A DNA stretch of 6,927 bases, taken from positions 1 through 6,927 of the forward strand of contig QMRV01000092.1 in the NCBI GenBank assembly GCA_003649445.1, written 5' to 3'. Positions 1-5,722 of the stretch are shown piece after piece. The notes beneath the pieces were generated by a model. The model searched no databases. It was not told the DNA's origin and saw nothing but the letters and a program-made list of their open reading frames with translations. Within the stretch, counting starts at the first letter, position 1. The number at the start of each line of letters is the position of its first letter. The position numbers were made by a program, and so were the translations under genes. The stretch is from Thermoprotei archaeon. GTDB lineage: Archaea; Thermoproteota; Thermoprotei; Thermofilales; B15-G2.

Positions 1-685
1 ATACTATATTCACCTCTAAATAATCATATTTACTACAAACTATTGTCTTTACTTTATCTACTACTACACTCATATTACTAACATCTTTATTAATAATTTC
101 TTTATCTATCTCGTTTAATATTTTTCTGACTAAATAATATCTTATCGGAACGACTATCTCAACATTATCGCTCCTTTTCAGATACAATTTATTTTTTATT
201 AGTAACTCGTATTTAATTCCTATTTCAACTACAGTACAGTATCTGAACTCACTGCTTATAGTATTTTGTGTAAAGACATTATAGTACGCTATTTTATTAA
301 AAAATTCATGTATATTATGGTAATTATATTCGCTTATTGATATTTTGAAAATCTCTACTGAAAAATTTAGTCTTCTAGGAAAATTCTTTATAAGATAACT
401 ATACACCTTATATACCTGTGATTCCACTAAATTGCGTAGCTGAAGCAGACTTTCTATAGTTAAAGTGCCATTTCTTGCTCGCTGAATTATGCTCAAAAGT
501 GTAAGTCTGGCGAGAGATGCTGAAAAAGATTTTGTTTCGATGATAAATTCATCGCAAATAATAGACAGCGAAGTAAGATCATAAAGCATTATTATGTTCT
601 CTAGGTAGATAACCATATAAGAAAGTATAATGAGCACAAGTAATAGAGCTACATAAAGTGATACTAGTCCTCTATTCTCGGTCAT
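1..685 (-). CDS. Partial pilin-like secreted/membrane protein (C-terminus off the left edge)
   Basis: Translating the minus strand by hand from the ATG at 685 gives 228 codons without a stop up to the window edge, so the gene is real but its 3' end is missing. The N-terminus (MTENRGLVSLYVALLLVLII) has a short polar leader, Arg5-Gly6, then about 22 hydrophobic residues. This resembles a class III (prepilin) signal with cleavage after Gly6, although the usual Glu at +5 is absent. The rest is a mixed helical and strand-forming domain rich in Ile, Tyr and Lys that I do not recognise. The start overlaps the end of the upstream gene (stop at 672-674), which indicates translational coupling in the five-gene block. 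Inferred role: surface or pseudopilus component. A plain signal-anchored membrane protein is equally possible. Confidence 0.75.
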   Translation of the reverse strand, partial: MTENRGLVSLYVALLLVLIILSYMVIYLENIIMLYDLTSLSIICDEFIIETKSFSASLARLTLLSIIQRARNGTLTIESLLQLRNLVESQVYKVYSYLIKNFPRRLNFSVEIFKISISEYNYHNIHEFFNKIAYYNVFTQNTISSEFRYCTVVEIGIKYELLIKNKLYLKRSDNVEIVVPIRYYLVRKILNEIDKEIINKDVSNMSVVVDKVKTIVCSKYDYLEVNIV

Positions 686-956
686 TTATATCAACCACTA
701 TGTATGCTATTTCCTTATAGTTTAAATAGAAGTAAAGCAATATTTCCTTAGTTACTTTAAATGAAATCTCGTTTTTTACTTTAATTTTATGTAACAACTC
801 TGTTTTAGACATATATTCTATTTTTCTATTATAATACTTTTCTAAACTAACTATTTTACTGAAATAACTGCAACTATGAATAACCAAACCAATATAAGTA
901 ATTAAACATACTATTATAATAAATGCCAATAAGCAGTCTAAAATAACTACATTCAT
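672..956 (-). CDS. Small single-helix membrane protein, pilin-cluster gene 4
   Basis: This 94-residue protein has one hydrophobic helix at the extreme N-terminus (about residues 3-28, with an Asp at 7) and then a charged Lys/Glu/Tyr-rich region of about 65 residues. Its ATG (954-956) overlaps the TGA of the upstream 49-residue gene in an ATGA arrangement, and its own stop lies inside the start of the next gene, so it is embedded in the operon. It lacks the basic leader and Gly/Ala cleavage site of a typical prepilin. It could be an uncleaved pseudopilin-like subunit or a membrane anchor. I do not recognise a family; membership of the pilin-like group is inferred from size, topology and context. 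Confidence 0.65.
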   Translation of the reverse strand: MNVVILDCLLAFIIIVCLITYIGLVIHSCSYFSKIVSLEKYYNRKIEYMSKTELLHKIKVKNEISFKVTKEILLYFYLNYKEIAYIVVDINDRE

Positions 957-1102
957 GGAATGTTCACACCTTGAATTTTCATGAAGTTAATTAGCATAAC
1001 TAAATAGGCGACTTGTATTAGCATTAAGATGATTGTGTAAACCAAAACTAATGTAGTTGCGTGAAGAATGCTCCATCCACGAGACTTTTTTCTGTAACTC
1101 AT
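953..1102 (-). CDS. Tiny 49-residue pilin-like membrane protein, pilin-cluster gene 3
   Basis: Reading the minus strand from the ATG at 1100-1102 gives a 49-codon gene ending in TGA at 953-955. The N-terminus MSYRKKSRGWSILHATTLVL has a basic leader of nine residues ending Arg8-Gly9, followed by about 25 hydrophobic residues (roughly 16-40) and a short polar tail. That is the layout of a class III prepilin signal with cleavage after Gly9, which would leave a 40-residue mature peptide that is almost only helix. It fills the otherwise empty gap between its neighbours, starts 19 bases after the stop of the upstream gene, and shares an ATGA stop/start with the downstream one. A GGGAG lies just before the ATG, closer than usual for a Shine-Dalgarno site. 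The small size leaves some doubt, but the exact fit in the operon supports it. Confidence 0.65.
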   Translation of the reverse strand: MSYRKKSRGWSILHATTLVLVYTIILMLIQVAYLVMLINFMKIQGVNIP

Positions 1103-1121
1103 ACTCCCTTATTTTTGTGTT

Positions 1122-1529
1122 TTAAGAGTCATAACATTCCGTTATTTTAATTTCAATTTCCCCGTTTCTGTTTCTATATACTTTTACTATAATTTTAGTT
1201 GAATTCAAAATATAACTACGAGAAATAACATTTAACTTATTTATTTTTATTTTAATTATATTTTTACCTTTAATTACTTTAAAAGAGGTGCAGTTAATTA
1301 TTATTTTTGAATTAATTAAATTTTCTGGTATTCTTAATTTACATGAAATATAATCTATATGTTTAGTTTTCGTAGCAAGGGAGTATATTTTACTTAAGAA
1401 AATATATGACGAGGCCCCAAAAGCTACTTTATTCAAGTACTCCGTCTGCTTATATACAATAACCCCGGCTACTACAGCAAAAGTTAGCCATAAAACGAGA
1501 ATAATAGTCGATTCTATACTTTTCCTCAT
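1122..1529 (-). CDS. Pilin-like protein with N-terminal helix and beta-rich domain, pilin-cluster gene 2
   Basis: This 135-residue protein starts MRKSIESTIILVLWLTFAVV: a short basic leader, then a hydrophobic helix over about residues 7-26 with a Glu at residue 6, near where pilins carry their conserved Glu. After a linker (27-58) comes a strand-rich part (59-135) of alternating Ile/Val/Lys. It includes a Cys-x-Leu-x-Ile-Pro stretch followed by short Ile/Val strands, a pattern reminiscent of the small beta domains of archaeal pilin-like proteins. Its ATG overlaps the preceding gene's TGA by four bases (1526-1529). The specific subunit is not identifiable; assignment as a minor pilin or pseudopilin is inference from architecture and neighbours. 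Confidence 0.7.
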   Translation of the reverse strand: MRKSIESTIILVLWLTFAVVAGVIVYKQTEYLNKVAFGASSYIFLSKIYSLATKTKHIDYISCKLRIPENLINSKIIINCTSFKVIKGKNIIKIKINKLNVISRSYILNSTKIIVKVYRNRNGEIEIKITECYDS

Positions 1530-1741
1530 GGTTCAACCCATATTAAAGTCCCATTGATTACCTTAAAGACACTAGATCCATTTAATTGAGAATAAATATT
1601 TATTAAAGTATTTTTAATATGTTCACATTTAGCTAAAATTAATATGCAGTCTTTAACTAGTGGAATTAGATAATAAATGCTTACAATACATACAGCAAGA
1701 AATATAACCTCAATTACTGCAACTTCTACACTTGTCTTCAC
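1526..1741 (-). CDS. Small pilin-like membrane protein, first gene of the pilin-like operon
   Basis: This 71-residue protein begins MKTSVEVAVIEVIFLAVCIV and has a hydrophobic helix at about 7-29 with Glu at 6 and 11, then a short tail ending in a strand-like segment. The start codon is GTG (1739-1741). The overlapping ATG two bases upstream is followed directly by TGA, so it cannot be used. A TATA-like element lies about 26 bases upstream, so transcription would begin almost at the GTG and the mRNA would be leaderless. The gene is followed by four more small single-helix genes with 4- or 14-base overlaps or a 19-base gap, so it leads an operon. The family is not recognised; a minor pilin-type role is inferred. 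Confidence 0.65.
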   Translation of the reverse strand: MKTSVEVAVIEVIFLAVCIVSIYYLIPLVKDCILILAKCEHIKNTLINIYSQLNGSSVFKVINGTLIWVEP

Positions 1742-1760
1742 ATAATATTGTTGAATACAA

Positions 1761-1769
1761 TTAATAAGT
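1761..1769 (-). promoter_or_regulatory. Putative TATA box of the pilin-like operon
   Basis: On the minus strand this reads ACTTATTAA. Its centre lies about 26 bases upstream of the GTG start at 1741, the usual archaeal TATA-to-start distance. It sits in the 38-base gap between the tRNA 3' end and the operon, so the operon need not depend on tRNA read-through. Confidence 0.4.
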
Positions 1770-1779
1770 TTACAGAAAG

Positions 1780-1853
1780 TGGGCCCGGCGGGATTTGAAC
1801 CCGCGACCCCCCGGTTATGAGCCGGGTGCTCTACCTGGCTAAGCTACGGGCCC
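1780..1853 (-). tRNA. tRNA with anticodon CAU (elongator Met or Ile2)
   Basis: The minus strand folds into a full cloverleaf. The acceptor stem is GGGCCCG/CGGGCCC with discriminator A at 1780. The D stem is GCTT/GAGC, the anticodon stem CCCGG/CCGGG with loop CTCATAA (anticodon CAT), the variable loop five bases, and the T stem GCGGG/CCCGC with loop TTCAAAT. There is no intron and CCA is not encoded. The anticodon stem lacks the three consecutive G:C pairs (GGG/CCC) next to the loop that mark initiator tRNA, so it is not the initiator. CAU is shared by elongator tRNA-Met and by tRNA-Ile2, whose C34 becomes agmatidine through TiaS. Sequence alone does not let me decide; the GGGCCCG acceptor is, from memory, common in archaeal isoleucine tRNAs, which leaves Ile2 open. 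Confidence 0.97.
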
Positions 1854-1873
1854 AGAAGAATGATTACTACGGG

Positions 1874-1888
1874 ATAAATAAGCTTTTC
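1874..1888 (-). promoter_or_regulatory. TATA box and BRE of the tRNA gene
   Basis: On the minus strand AAAAG (1884-1888) followed by CTTATTTAT (about 1874-1882) forms a purine-rich BRE plus TATA-like element centred about 25-26 bases before the tRNA 5' end at 1853. This is the standard position for an archaeal promoter starting at the first tRNA base. Confidence 0.6.
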
Positions 1889-1922
1889 TTATGAAAACCG
1901 GCGGCTAGGCACCATCATTAGC

Positions 1923-1931
1923 TTTAAATTA
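1923..1931 (+). promoter_or_regulatory. TATA box of the tRNA thiolase gene
   Basis: The element TTTAAATTA is centred about 27 bases before the ATG at 1955, which predicts a leaderless or nearly leaderless transcript. No Shine-Dalgarno sequence is needed or clearly present. It lies back to back with the tRNA promoter in a 101-base intergenic region. Confidence 0.55.
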
Positions 1932-1954
1932 TAGAACTCCTTGAAAGAGAATGA

Positions 1955-2890
1955 ATGCTGTGTACACGATGCAAACGTAGAGAAGCTGTATATTTTAGAA
2001 GAGTATCAGGCGAAAGATTATGCAGAGAATGCTTTATTAAATCTATCGAGCAGACTGTTTTAAAGACTTTAAGAATGTATAAGCTTAAAAGAGGAGAAAA
2101 GCTTTTATTGGCAGTATCAGGCGGAAAAGACAGTTTAGCTTTGCTCAATATTCTCACTAAAATTGAAAGAAGATATTCTTCTAAAGTAGTAGCTGTAACA
2201 ATATACGAAGGACATCCAGGGAACTTTAGGAAAAAAGATATTGAGTATATTAGTCAACTCTGCAGAAAGTTAGATGTAGAATACAAAGTTTTCTCTTTTA
2301 AGGAATTTTACGGGTATAGTCTTCAAGAATTATGGGAAAGGGCTCGAAACAAGAAACTCAACTTAATGCCTTGCACTATTTGCGGAGTACTTAGGAGAAA
2401 ATTACTGAACGAAATTGCCTTGAAAGAAAAAGCTACAAAAATAGTTACAGGGCATAACTTAGATGACGAGGCTCAGACTCTAGTGATGAATGTTATAAGA
2501 GGCGACGATGTAAGACTTTTAAGACTAGGTGCCGAGGCGCTCGGGTTAGTTCAATATGAAGGATTTGTGCCTAGAATAAAGCCTTTAAGATATATTCCTG
2601 AAAGAGAAATAGCTCTTTACTGCTACTTCAAAGAAATACCTCTACCTGAAGACCTATGCCCTTATGTACATTTCTCTATGCGAGGAGGCATTAGAGAATA
2701 TTTATACGAACTCGAGCTACAGAATCCCAGTGTTAAATACAATATTGTCAAATGTTTCGATAGACTAAGCACAAGGATGGTCTCTTTTTTAAAAGAAAAG
2801 AAACTAAAACCCTGCTCCAAGTGCGGATATCCTACTTCTCGCGAAATATGTAGAGCATGCGAAATTTTAGAAAAATTATCGATTAACTAA
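1955..2890 (+). CDS. tRNA 2-thiolation enzyme of the TtuA/Ncs6 (NcsA) family
   Basis: This 311-residue protein has the complete TtuA/Ncs6 architecture. An N-terminal zinc finger uses C3, C6, C23 and C26. The PP-loop ATPase motif SGGKDS is at 55-60, and GHNLDDEAQT at 166-175. Cys140 and Cys143 (PCTIC) with Cys235 (LCPY) match the three cysteines that hold an Fe-S cluster in TtuA. A second zinc finger uses C287, C290, C299 and C302. The family adenylates a tRNA uridine and replaces its oxygen with sulfur delivered by a ubiquitin-like carrier: TtuA acts on U54 in the T loop (thermostability), Ncs6/NcsA on wobble U34. The sequence does not show which position applies. The ATG at 1955 is preferred over the out-of-frame ATG at 1951 because it gives the intact first CxxC, and the promoter places the mRNA 5' end there. 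It stands alone on the plus strand, divergent from a tRNA gene. Confidence 0.93.
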   Translation: MLCTRCKRREAVYFRRVSGERLCRECFIKSIEQTVLKTLRMYKLKRGEKLLLAVSGGKDSLALLNILTKIERRYSSKVVAVTIYEGHPGNFRKKDIEYISQLCRKLDVEYKVFSFKEFYGYSLQELWERARNKKLNLMPCTICGVLRRKLLNEIALKEKATKIVTGHNLDDEAQTLVMNVIRGDDVRLLRLGAEALGLVQYEGFVPRIKPLRYIPEREIALYCYFKEIPLPEDLCPYVHFSMRGGIREYLYELELQNPSVKYNIVKCFDRLSTRMVSFLKEKKLKPCSKCGYPTSREICRACEILEKLSIN

Positions 2891-2920
2891 AAGGTGCTCA
2901 TTCTACTACAAATAGCAAGA

Positions 2921-2933
2921 GAAAACTAAATAA
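2921..2933 (+). promoter_or_regulatory. BRE/TATA promoter of the SRP RNA gene
   Basis: GAAAAC (2921-2926) followed by TAAATAA (2927-2933) forms a BRE plus TATA box centred 26 bases before G2956, the first base of the terminal helix of the SRP RNA. The spacing supports 2956 as the transcription start. Confidence 0.65.
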
Positions 2934-2955
2934 GAATGCTAAGAAAGTAGAGTAA

Positions 2956-3293
2956 GGGGTGGTGGGGCCCCGGGGAACTTGGCCTCCCCTGTATCCGCAA
3001 ACGGTCAATATGGCGGGGGCTCACCCTAGGGGGCGGTGCCTTCCTCCAGTAGTGTTCCGCATAGGGTACCCAATGATCCTCGGCCCTACGGGGCCGCCCG
3101 TAGACTACACCCCTCTCTGTAGGGAGAGGGGTGTAGTCGCGCACCCGAACCGGGTTAGGCCCGGGAGAGCGGCTTAGCCGCCTCGACGGAGCAGCCCTAA
3201 GGGTGGCGGGCGGCGTTCGTAGGTACCCGGGGTGAGGGGAACTATGCGGAACACTACTGGATAGGCACCCACCCCTGGGGGTCCACCACCCCC
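2956..3293 (+). ncRNA. Archaeal 7S signal recognition particle RNA, with an insertion in helix 8
   Basis: A G+C-rich block of about 338 bases folds as archaeal SRP RNA. Helix 1: 2956-2965 pairs perfectly with 3283-3292. The Alu-like domain (2984-3018) contains the typical CCTGTATCCG and CAATATGGCGGGG segments. Helix 5: 3045-3064 pairs with 3242-3261 (20 perfect pairs), then 3085-3090 with 3218-3223 and 3094-3100 with 3207-3213. Helix 6 (3103-3138) is a 15-pair stem plus a U-G pair capped by a GUAG (GNAR) tetraloop, the SRP19 site. Helix 8 has ACCC/GGGT (3143-3146/3201-3204), the 5' GAACC bulge, GGG/CCC, and the internal loop UUAGG/AGCAG that binds SRP54. Its tip is unusual: after CCC-GGGA-G there are 20 extra bases before GG-AGCAGCC. 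The RNA scaffolds SRP19 and SRP54 and pauses or targets ribosomes making membrane proteins. The 3' end is inferred from pairing with the 5' end. Confidence 0.96.
3168..3187 (+). other. 20-base insertion in the helix 8 tetraloop hairpin of SRP RNA (possible intron)
   Basis: Helix 8 normally ends in a short stem and GNRA-type tetraloop directly before AGCAGCC. Here CCC-GGGA-G (3160-3167) is separated from GG-AGCAGCC (from 3188) by these 20 bases; without them the hairpin is CCC-GGGA-GGG. The insert contains its own hairpin, GCGGC (3169-3173) with GCCGC (3177-3181) around a UUA loop, and GAG (3165-3167) can extend it by pairing with CUC (3182-3184). I could not draw a strict bulge-helix-bulge site (two 3-base bulges separated by 4 pairs), so splicing is not demonstrated. 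It may instead remain in the RNA as a stem extension. Confidence 0.55.
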
Positions 3294-3320
3294 AATTTCC
3301 GGGCACGAGGGACATACACT

Positions 3321-4073
3321 ATGCCTAGACACAAGCAAGATATCATAATAAAATGCGATGTAGATTTGAACTCGTGTGTGCTAGTGACTGGGTTTCATGG
3401 AATAGGTGGAGTAGGGTTCCTGACAACAAAGTATTTAGCAGAAGAACTTAAAGCTAAACGTATTGGATTCATCAAAACAAAATATCTACCTCCATATGTT
3501 TTTCTGGAAAATAGAGTGCTGAGATTTCCTTACGAAATATACAAGTTTAACCAGTTAGTCTTCGTAGTATATAATGTTCAACTTGAACTGAAAGACATGT
3601 ATGAAGTCGCCAAGAATCTAGTTGATTGGACTTTAAGCAATGGTTTTGATAAAGCAATTCTCTTCGGAGGTCTCGATATACGATTTAAGAAAAAGAATAC
3701 AAGCCTAAATTACAAAATAGTACCTACATCAGCTTACATGAATCTTATTAGAGACAAACTAGACGACAATCTTCTATTAGAAGACAGACTATACGTAATT
3801 GGTCCATTGGCCTTACTCCTAGCATATTTTGAAATAGAAGACTTTCCTGCTGTAGCAATTCTTCCATATGCACATCCAGATAAAAACGATTACGCTGCTG
3901 TAGCTACAGCAGTTTCTGTATTTAATAAAATGACTGGAAGCAATATAGATACAGGAAAGCTCCTTAAGCTAGCAGAGCAAGAACAGAAAATAGAAAAAGA
4001 GTTAAGTGAACTAATGAAAAAGTATGAAAAAACAGTAGAGATTAAGGGCAAAGATAAACTACTTTACGTATAA
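3321..4073 (+). CDS. PAC2-family proteasome assembly chaperone / activator homologue
   Basis: This 250-residue protein is full length for the archaeal PAC2 family (homologues of eukaryotic PAC1/PAC2 and of Pyrococcus PbaA/PbaB). The diagnostic N-terminal Gly-rich motif GFHGIGGVG is at 24-32 after a first strand, LFGGLD is at 114-119, and a charged coiled-coil helix lies at about 213-236. The last three residues, Leu-Tyr-Val, fit the HbYX motif by which activators dock into pockets of the 20S proteasome alpha ring; PbaB is known to use such a tail. The likely role is cytosolic proteasome assembly or ATP-independent activation. The ATG lies 27 bases after the SRP RNA with GAGGG (3307-3311) nine bases upstream as a possible ribosome site. 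I see no convincing TATA box in that gap, so read-through from the SRP promoter is possible. The 3' end overlaps the converging tgtA by 10 bases. Confidence 0.85.
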   Translation: MPRHKQDIIIKCDVDLNSCVLVTGFHGIGGVGFLTTKYLAEELKAKRIGFIKTKYLPPYVFLENRVLRFPYEIYKFNQLVFVVYNVQLELKDMYEVAKNLVDWTLSNGFDKAILFGGLDIRFKKKNTSLNYKIVPTSAYMNLIRDKLDDNLLLEDRLYVIGPLALLLAYFEIEDFPAVAILPYAHPDKNDYAAVATAVSVFNKMTGSNIDTGKLLKLAEQEQKIEKELSELMKKYEKTVEIKGKDKLLYV

Positions 4074-5722
4074 TTCCACTCACTTACCGCTTTAACAATA
4101 ACGTCCACTACTTTATCATATTCATTAACAGACCCTACTACTATAATGAACTTTATTGACGAATATTTTCTATTTATTGAGAACGCCAATTCTTTAAATA
4201 TTTTATAGAAAAACTTACTACAACAAAATACTATTATCTTCACTTTACTGTCACTTTTCTCATCAGCTATACTTAGTATATAATCACTAATAATTCTCTT
4301 TATTTTTTTAGCCATTAATGTATTATCTTCAATATTAACTCGCTCGTGCTGAGATAACGGATATGTTTCACTTATATCAACAGGTACTAATCCGAAGAAT
4401 TCATTATATATACAAATGTTTATCAAAGATAATTTATCTTCATTCAATTTCTTCTTGAGCTCTCTAATAAGGAGACGATAAATTTTATTTTCAATAAAAG
4501 GTTTTTCGCCAGTATCTGGGAGAAAAATTAAGTATTTAGCTCTTATGGCTGGAGCATAGTTATTTACAAGCCTCCATGTGTGTCTTACTACTTCTGGTCT
4601 GAAAATAGATAGCGGGCTTAATAGAAAAATACCTTGAGCAGAAGCTCTTGTAGAGACTGAATACTTCTCTATAATTTTAGAGTACTTTTTAACTACTTTA
4701 AATGCTTCCCAGAGAGATGGGTGAACTTTACATCTGCTTTCAATTAACTCCCAGAGAAAACCCTCTTTAATGGCTTCTTTAATAGTATTTACTTCTCTTT
4801 TTATTTCATATAAGTTATGAAGAGCCAGCAGTCTTACTCTTTCATGAAAATTCATTTCTCTTAATTCTGAAGGAGTATACTTTGAACATACAGGACAATT
4901 ACAAGGAAAATACTCCATATTATTTAACCTCAATGTTCCGTGAGCCGAAATATATCTCTCATCTCTTGCATACAGTATATATGATGCTGAATCAAAAAGA
5001 TCACACCCCATAGCTGCAGCTAAAGGAAGTATTAGAGGATGCCCTGCGCCAAATAGATGCAGGGGCTTCGAAAAAGGTATATTAAGTCTCGCTGTAAGTG
5101 TCAGTTCTATAACTTCCCTAAATCTATATTCTTCCAGATACTGTGTAGGGCTACCAATAGCATAGATATCGAAGTCAAGCTGACTTAGCTTAGTGGCAGA
5201 TAACTTAACTAATTCTTTATAAGGTGCTCCCTGTATAGGAGCAACTAGCAGCATTCCATTTAACTCGTCTCTAAATTCTAGTGCTCTTTTCGCTCTTCTC
5301 AACGTCTCATATACTCTCGACGCTGTTTCTTCGATACTTTCATCAGCTCTTGAAGGTATATCGAGAATAACTCCTATATCACTTCCGATCTCTTTTTGAA
5401 AAATAAGTATTTCATCAGGATCGACTTCAGCGTAACCATACATTAGTATTTGATATGCGCCTGAATCTGTCATTACAGGACAATTAACTCCTAGAATTTT
5501 ATGTACACCAAGTATTTTCGCATGATCTCCATACCTTCTTTTAATTATATATGCGTTAGTTATTACAGAATTAAAACCTACTTCAAGTACTTTTTCTGCC
5601 GGAATTTCAGATTTAAGCGGATTCATTACAGGAAAAAGAGCGGGAGTTTCAATAATACCATGTTTAGTCTTAAGTCTCCCTATTCTCCCTAGTACATCCT
5701 TACATACTACCTCAAACGACAT
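4064..5722 (-). CDS. tgtA: Archaeosine tRNA-guanine transglycosylase (TgtA), without PUA domain
   Basis: The enzyme exchanges guanine 15 in the D loop of tRNAs for preQ0, the first tRNA-bound step of archaeosine synthesis. The TIM-barrel core spans about residues 1-310: DSGAYQ (Asp86, base-binding/general acid region), LDIPS around Asp121, FGAGHP at 224-229, FDSASY with the presumed nucleophile Asp244, and a zinc site from C274, C276, C279 and H302. A linker region (about 310-365) leads to an ArcTGT C2-like (DUF5591-like) domain at about 370-545, containing FLPDTGEKPF and the VPVDISETYPLSQHE stretch. At 552 residues it ends there. The C-terminal PUA domain of the roughly 580-residue Pyrococcus enzyme, which grips the acceptor end, is not visible, so PUA may be supplied by a separate protein. 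The ATG is eight bases after the stop of the Sm-like gene, indicating one transcript; the Shine-Dalgarno is weak. Confidence 0.93.
   Translation of the reverse strand: MSFEVVCKDVLGRIGRLKTKHGIIETPALFPVMNPLKSEIPAEKVLEVGFNSVITNAYIIKRRYGDHAKILGVHKILGVNCPVMTDSGAYQILMYGYAEVDPDEILIFQKEIGSDIGVILDIPSRADESIEETASRVYETLRRAKRALEFRDELNGMLLVAPIQGAPYKELVKLSATKLSQLDFDIYAIGSPTQYLEEYRFREVIELTLTARLNIPFSKPLHLFGAGHPLILPLAAAMGCDLFDSASYILYARDERYISAHGTLRLNNMEYFPCNCPVCSKYTPSELREMNFHERVRLLALHNLYEIKREVNTIKEAIKEGFLWELIESRCKVHPSLWEAFKVVKKYSKIIEKYSVSTRASAQGIFLLSPLSIFRPEVVRHTWRLVNNYAPAIRAKYLIFLPDTGEKPFIENKIYRLLIRELKKKLNEDKLSLINICIYNEFFGLVPVDISETYPLSQHERVNIEDNTLMAKKIKRIISDYILSIADEKSDSKVKIIVFCCSKFFYKIFKELAFSINRKYSSIKFIIVVGSVNEYDKVVDVIVKAVSEWNYT

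Noticed and set aside
1781..1853. Possible intron or initiator identity for the CAU tRNA.
   Set aside because: The anticodon loop is seven bases and the arms are contiguous, so there is no intron; the GGG/CCC initiator signature is absent.
1924..2157. Open frame of 77 codons on the minus strand.
   Set aside because: It is antisense to the start of the well-supported TtuA/Ncs6 gene and to its promoter; low-complexity Ser/Leu product.
3103..3138. Strong 15-pair hairpin resembling an intrinsic terminator.
   Set aside because: It is SRP RNA helix 6 with a GNAR tetraloop, lies mid-RNA and has no following T tract.
2959..3177. Open frame of 72 codons on the plus strand.
   Set aside because: It lies inside the SRP RNA, with no family resemblance and no independent start signals.
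3045..3261. Perfect 20-base inverted repeats (3045-3064 and 3242-3261), at first sight terminal repeats of a small mobile element.
   Set aside because: They are the two strands of SRP RNA helix 5, in the correct order between helix 1 and helices 6/8; there is no transposase or target duplication.
2926..3315. Long open frame on the minus strand, Pro/Arg/Gly-rich, across the G+C-rich block.
   Set aside because: It is antisense to the SRP RNA, has a composition unlike any neighbouring gene, and exists only because the RNA stems are G+C-rich and poor in stop codons.
5339..5346. Minus-strand CTGATGAAA resembling a C box of a C/D guide RNA, with similar matches near 4257 and 5406.
   Set aside because: All lie in conserved coding sequence of tgtA (Asp-Glu codons), and I found no properly spaced C'/D'/D boxes.
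5501..5692. Open frame of 63 codons on the plus strand.
   Set aside because: It is antisense to the catalytic N-terminal part of tgtA and has no recognisable features.
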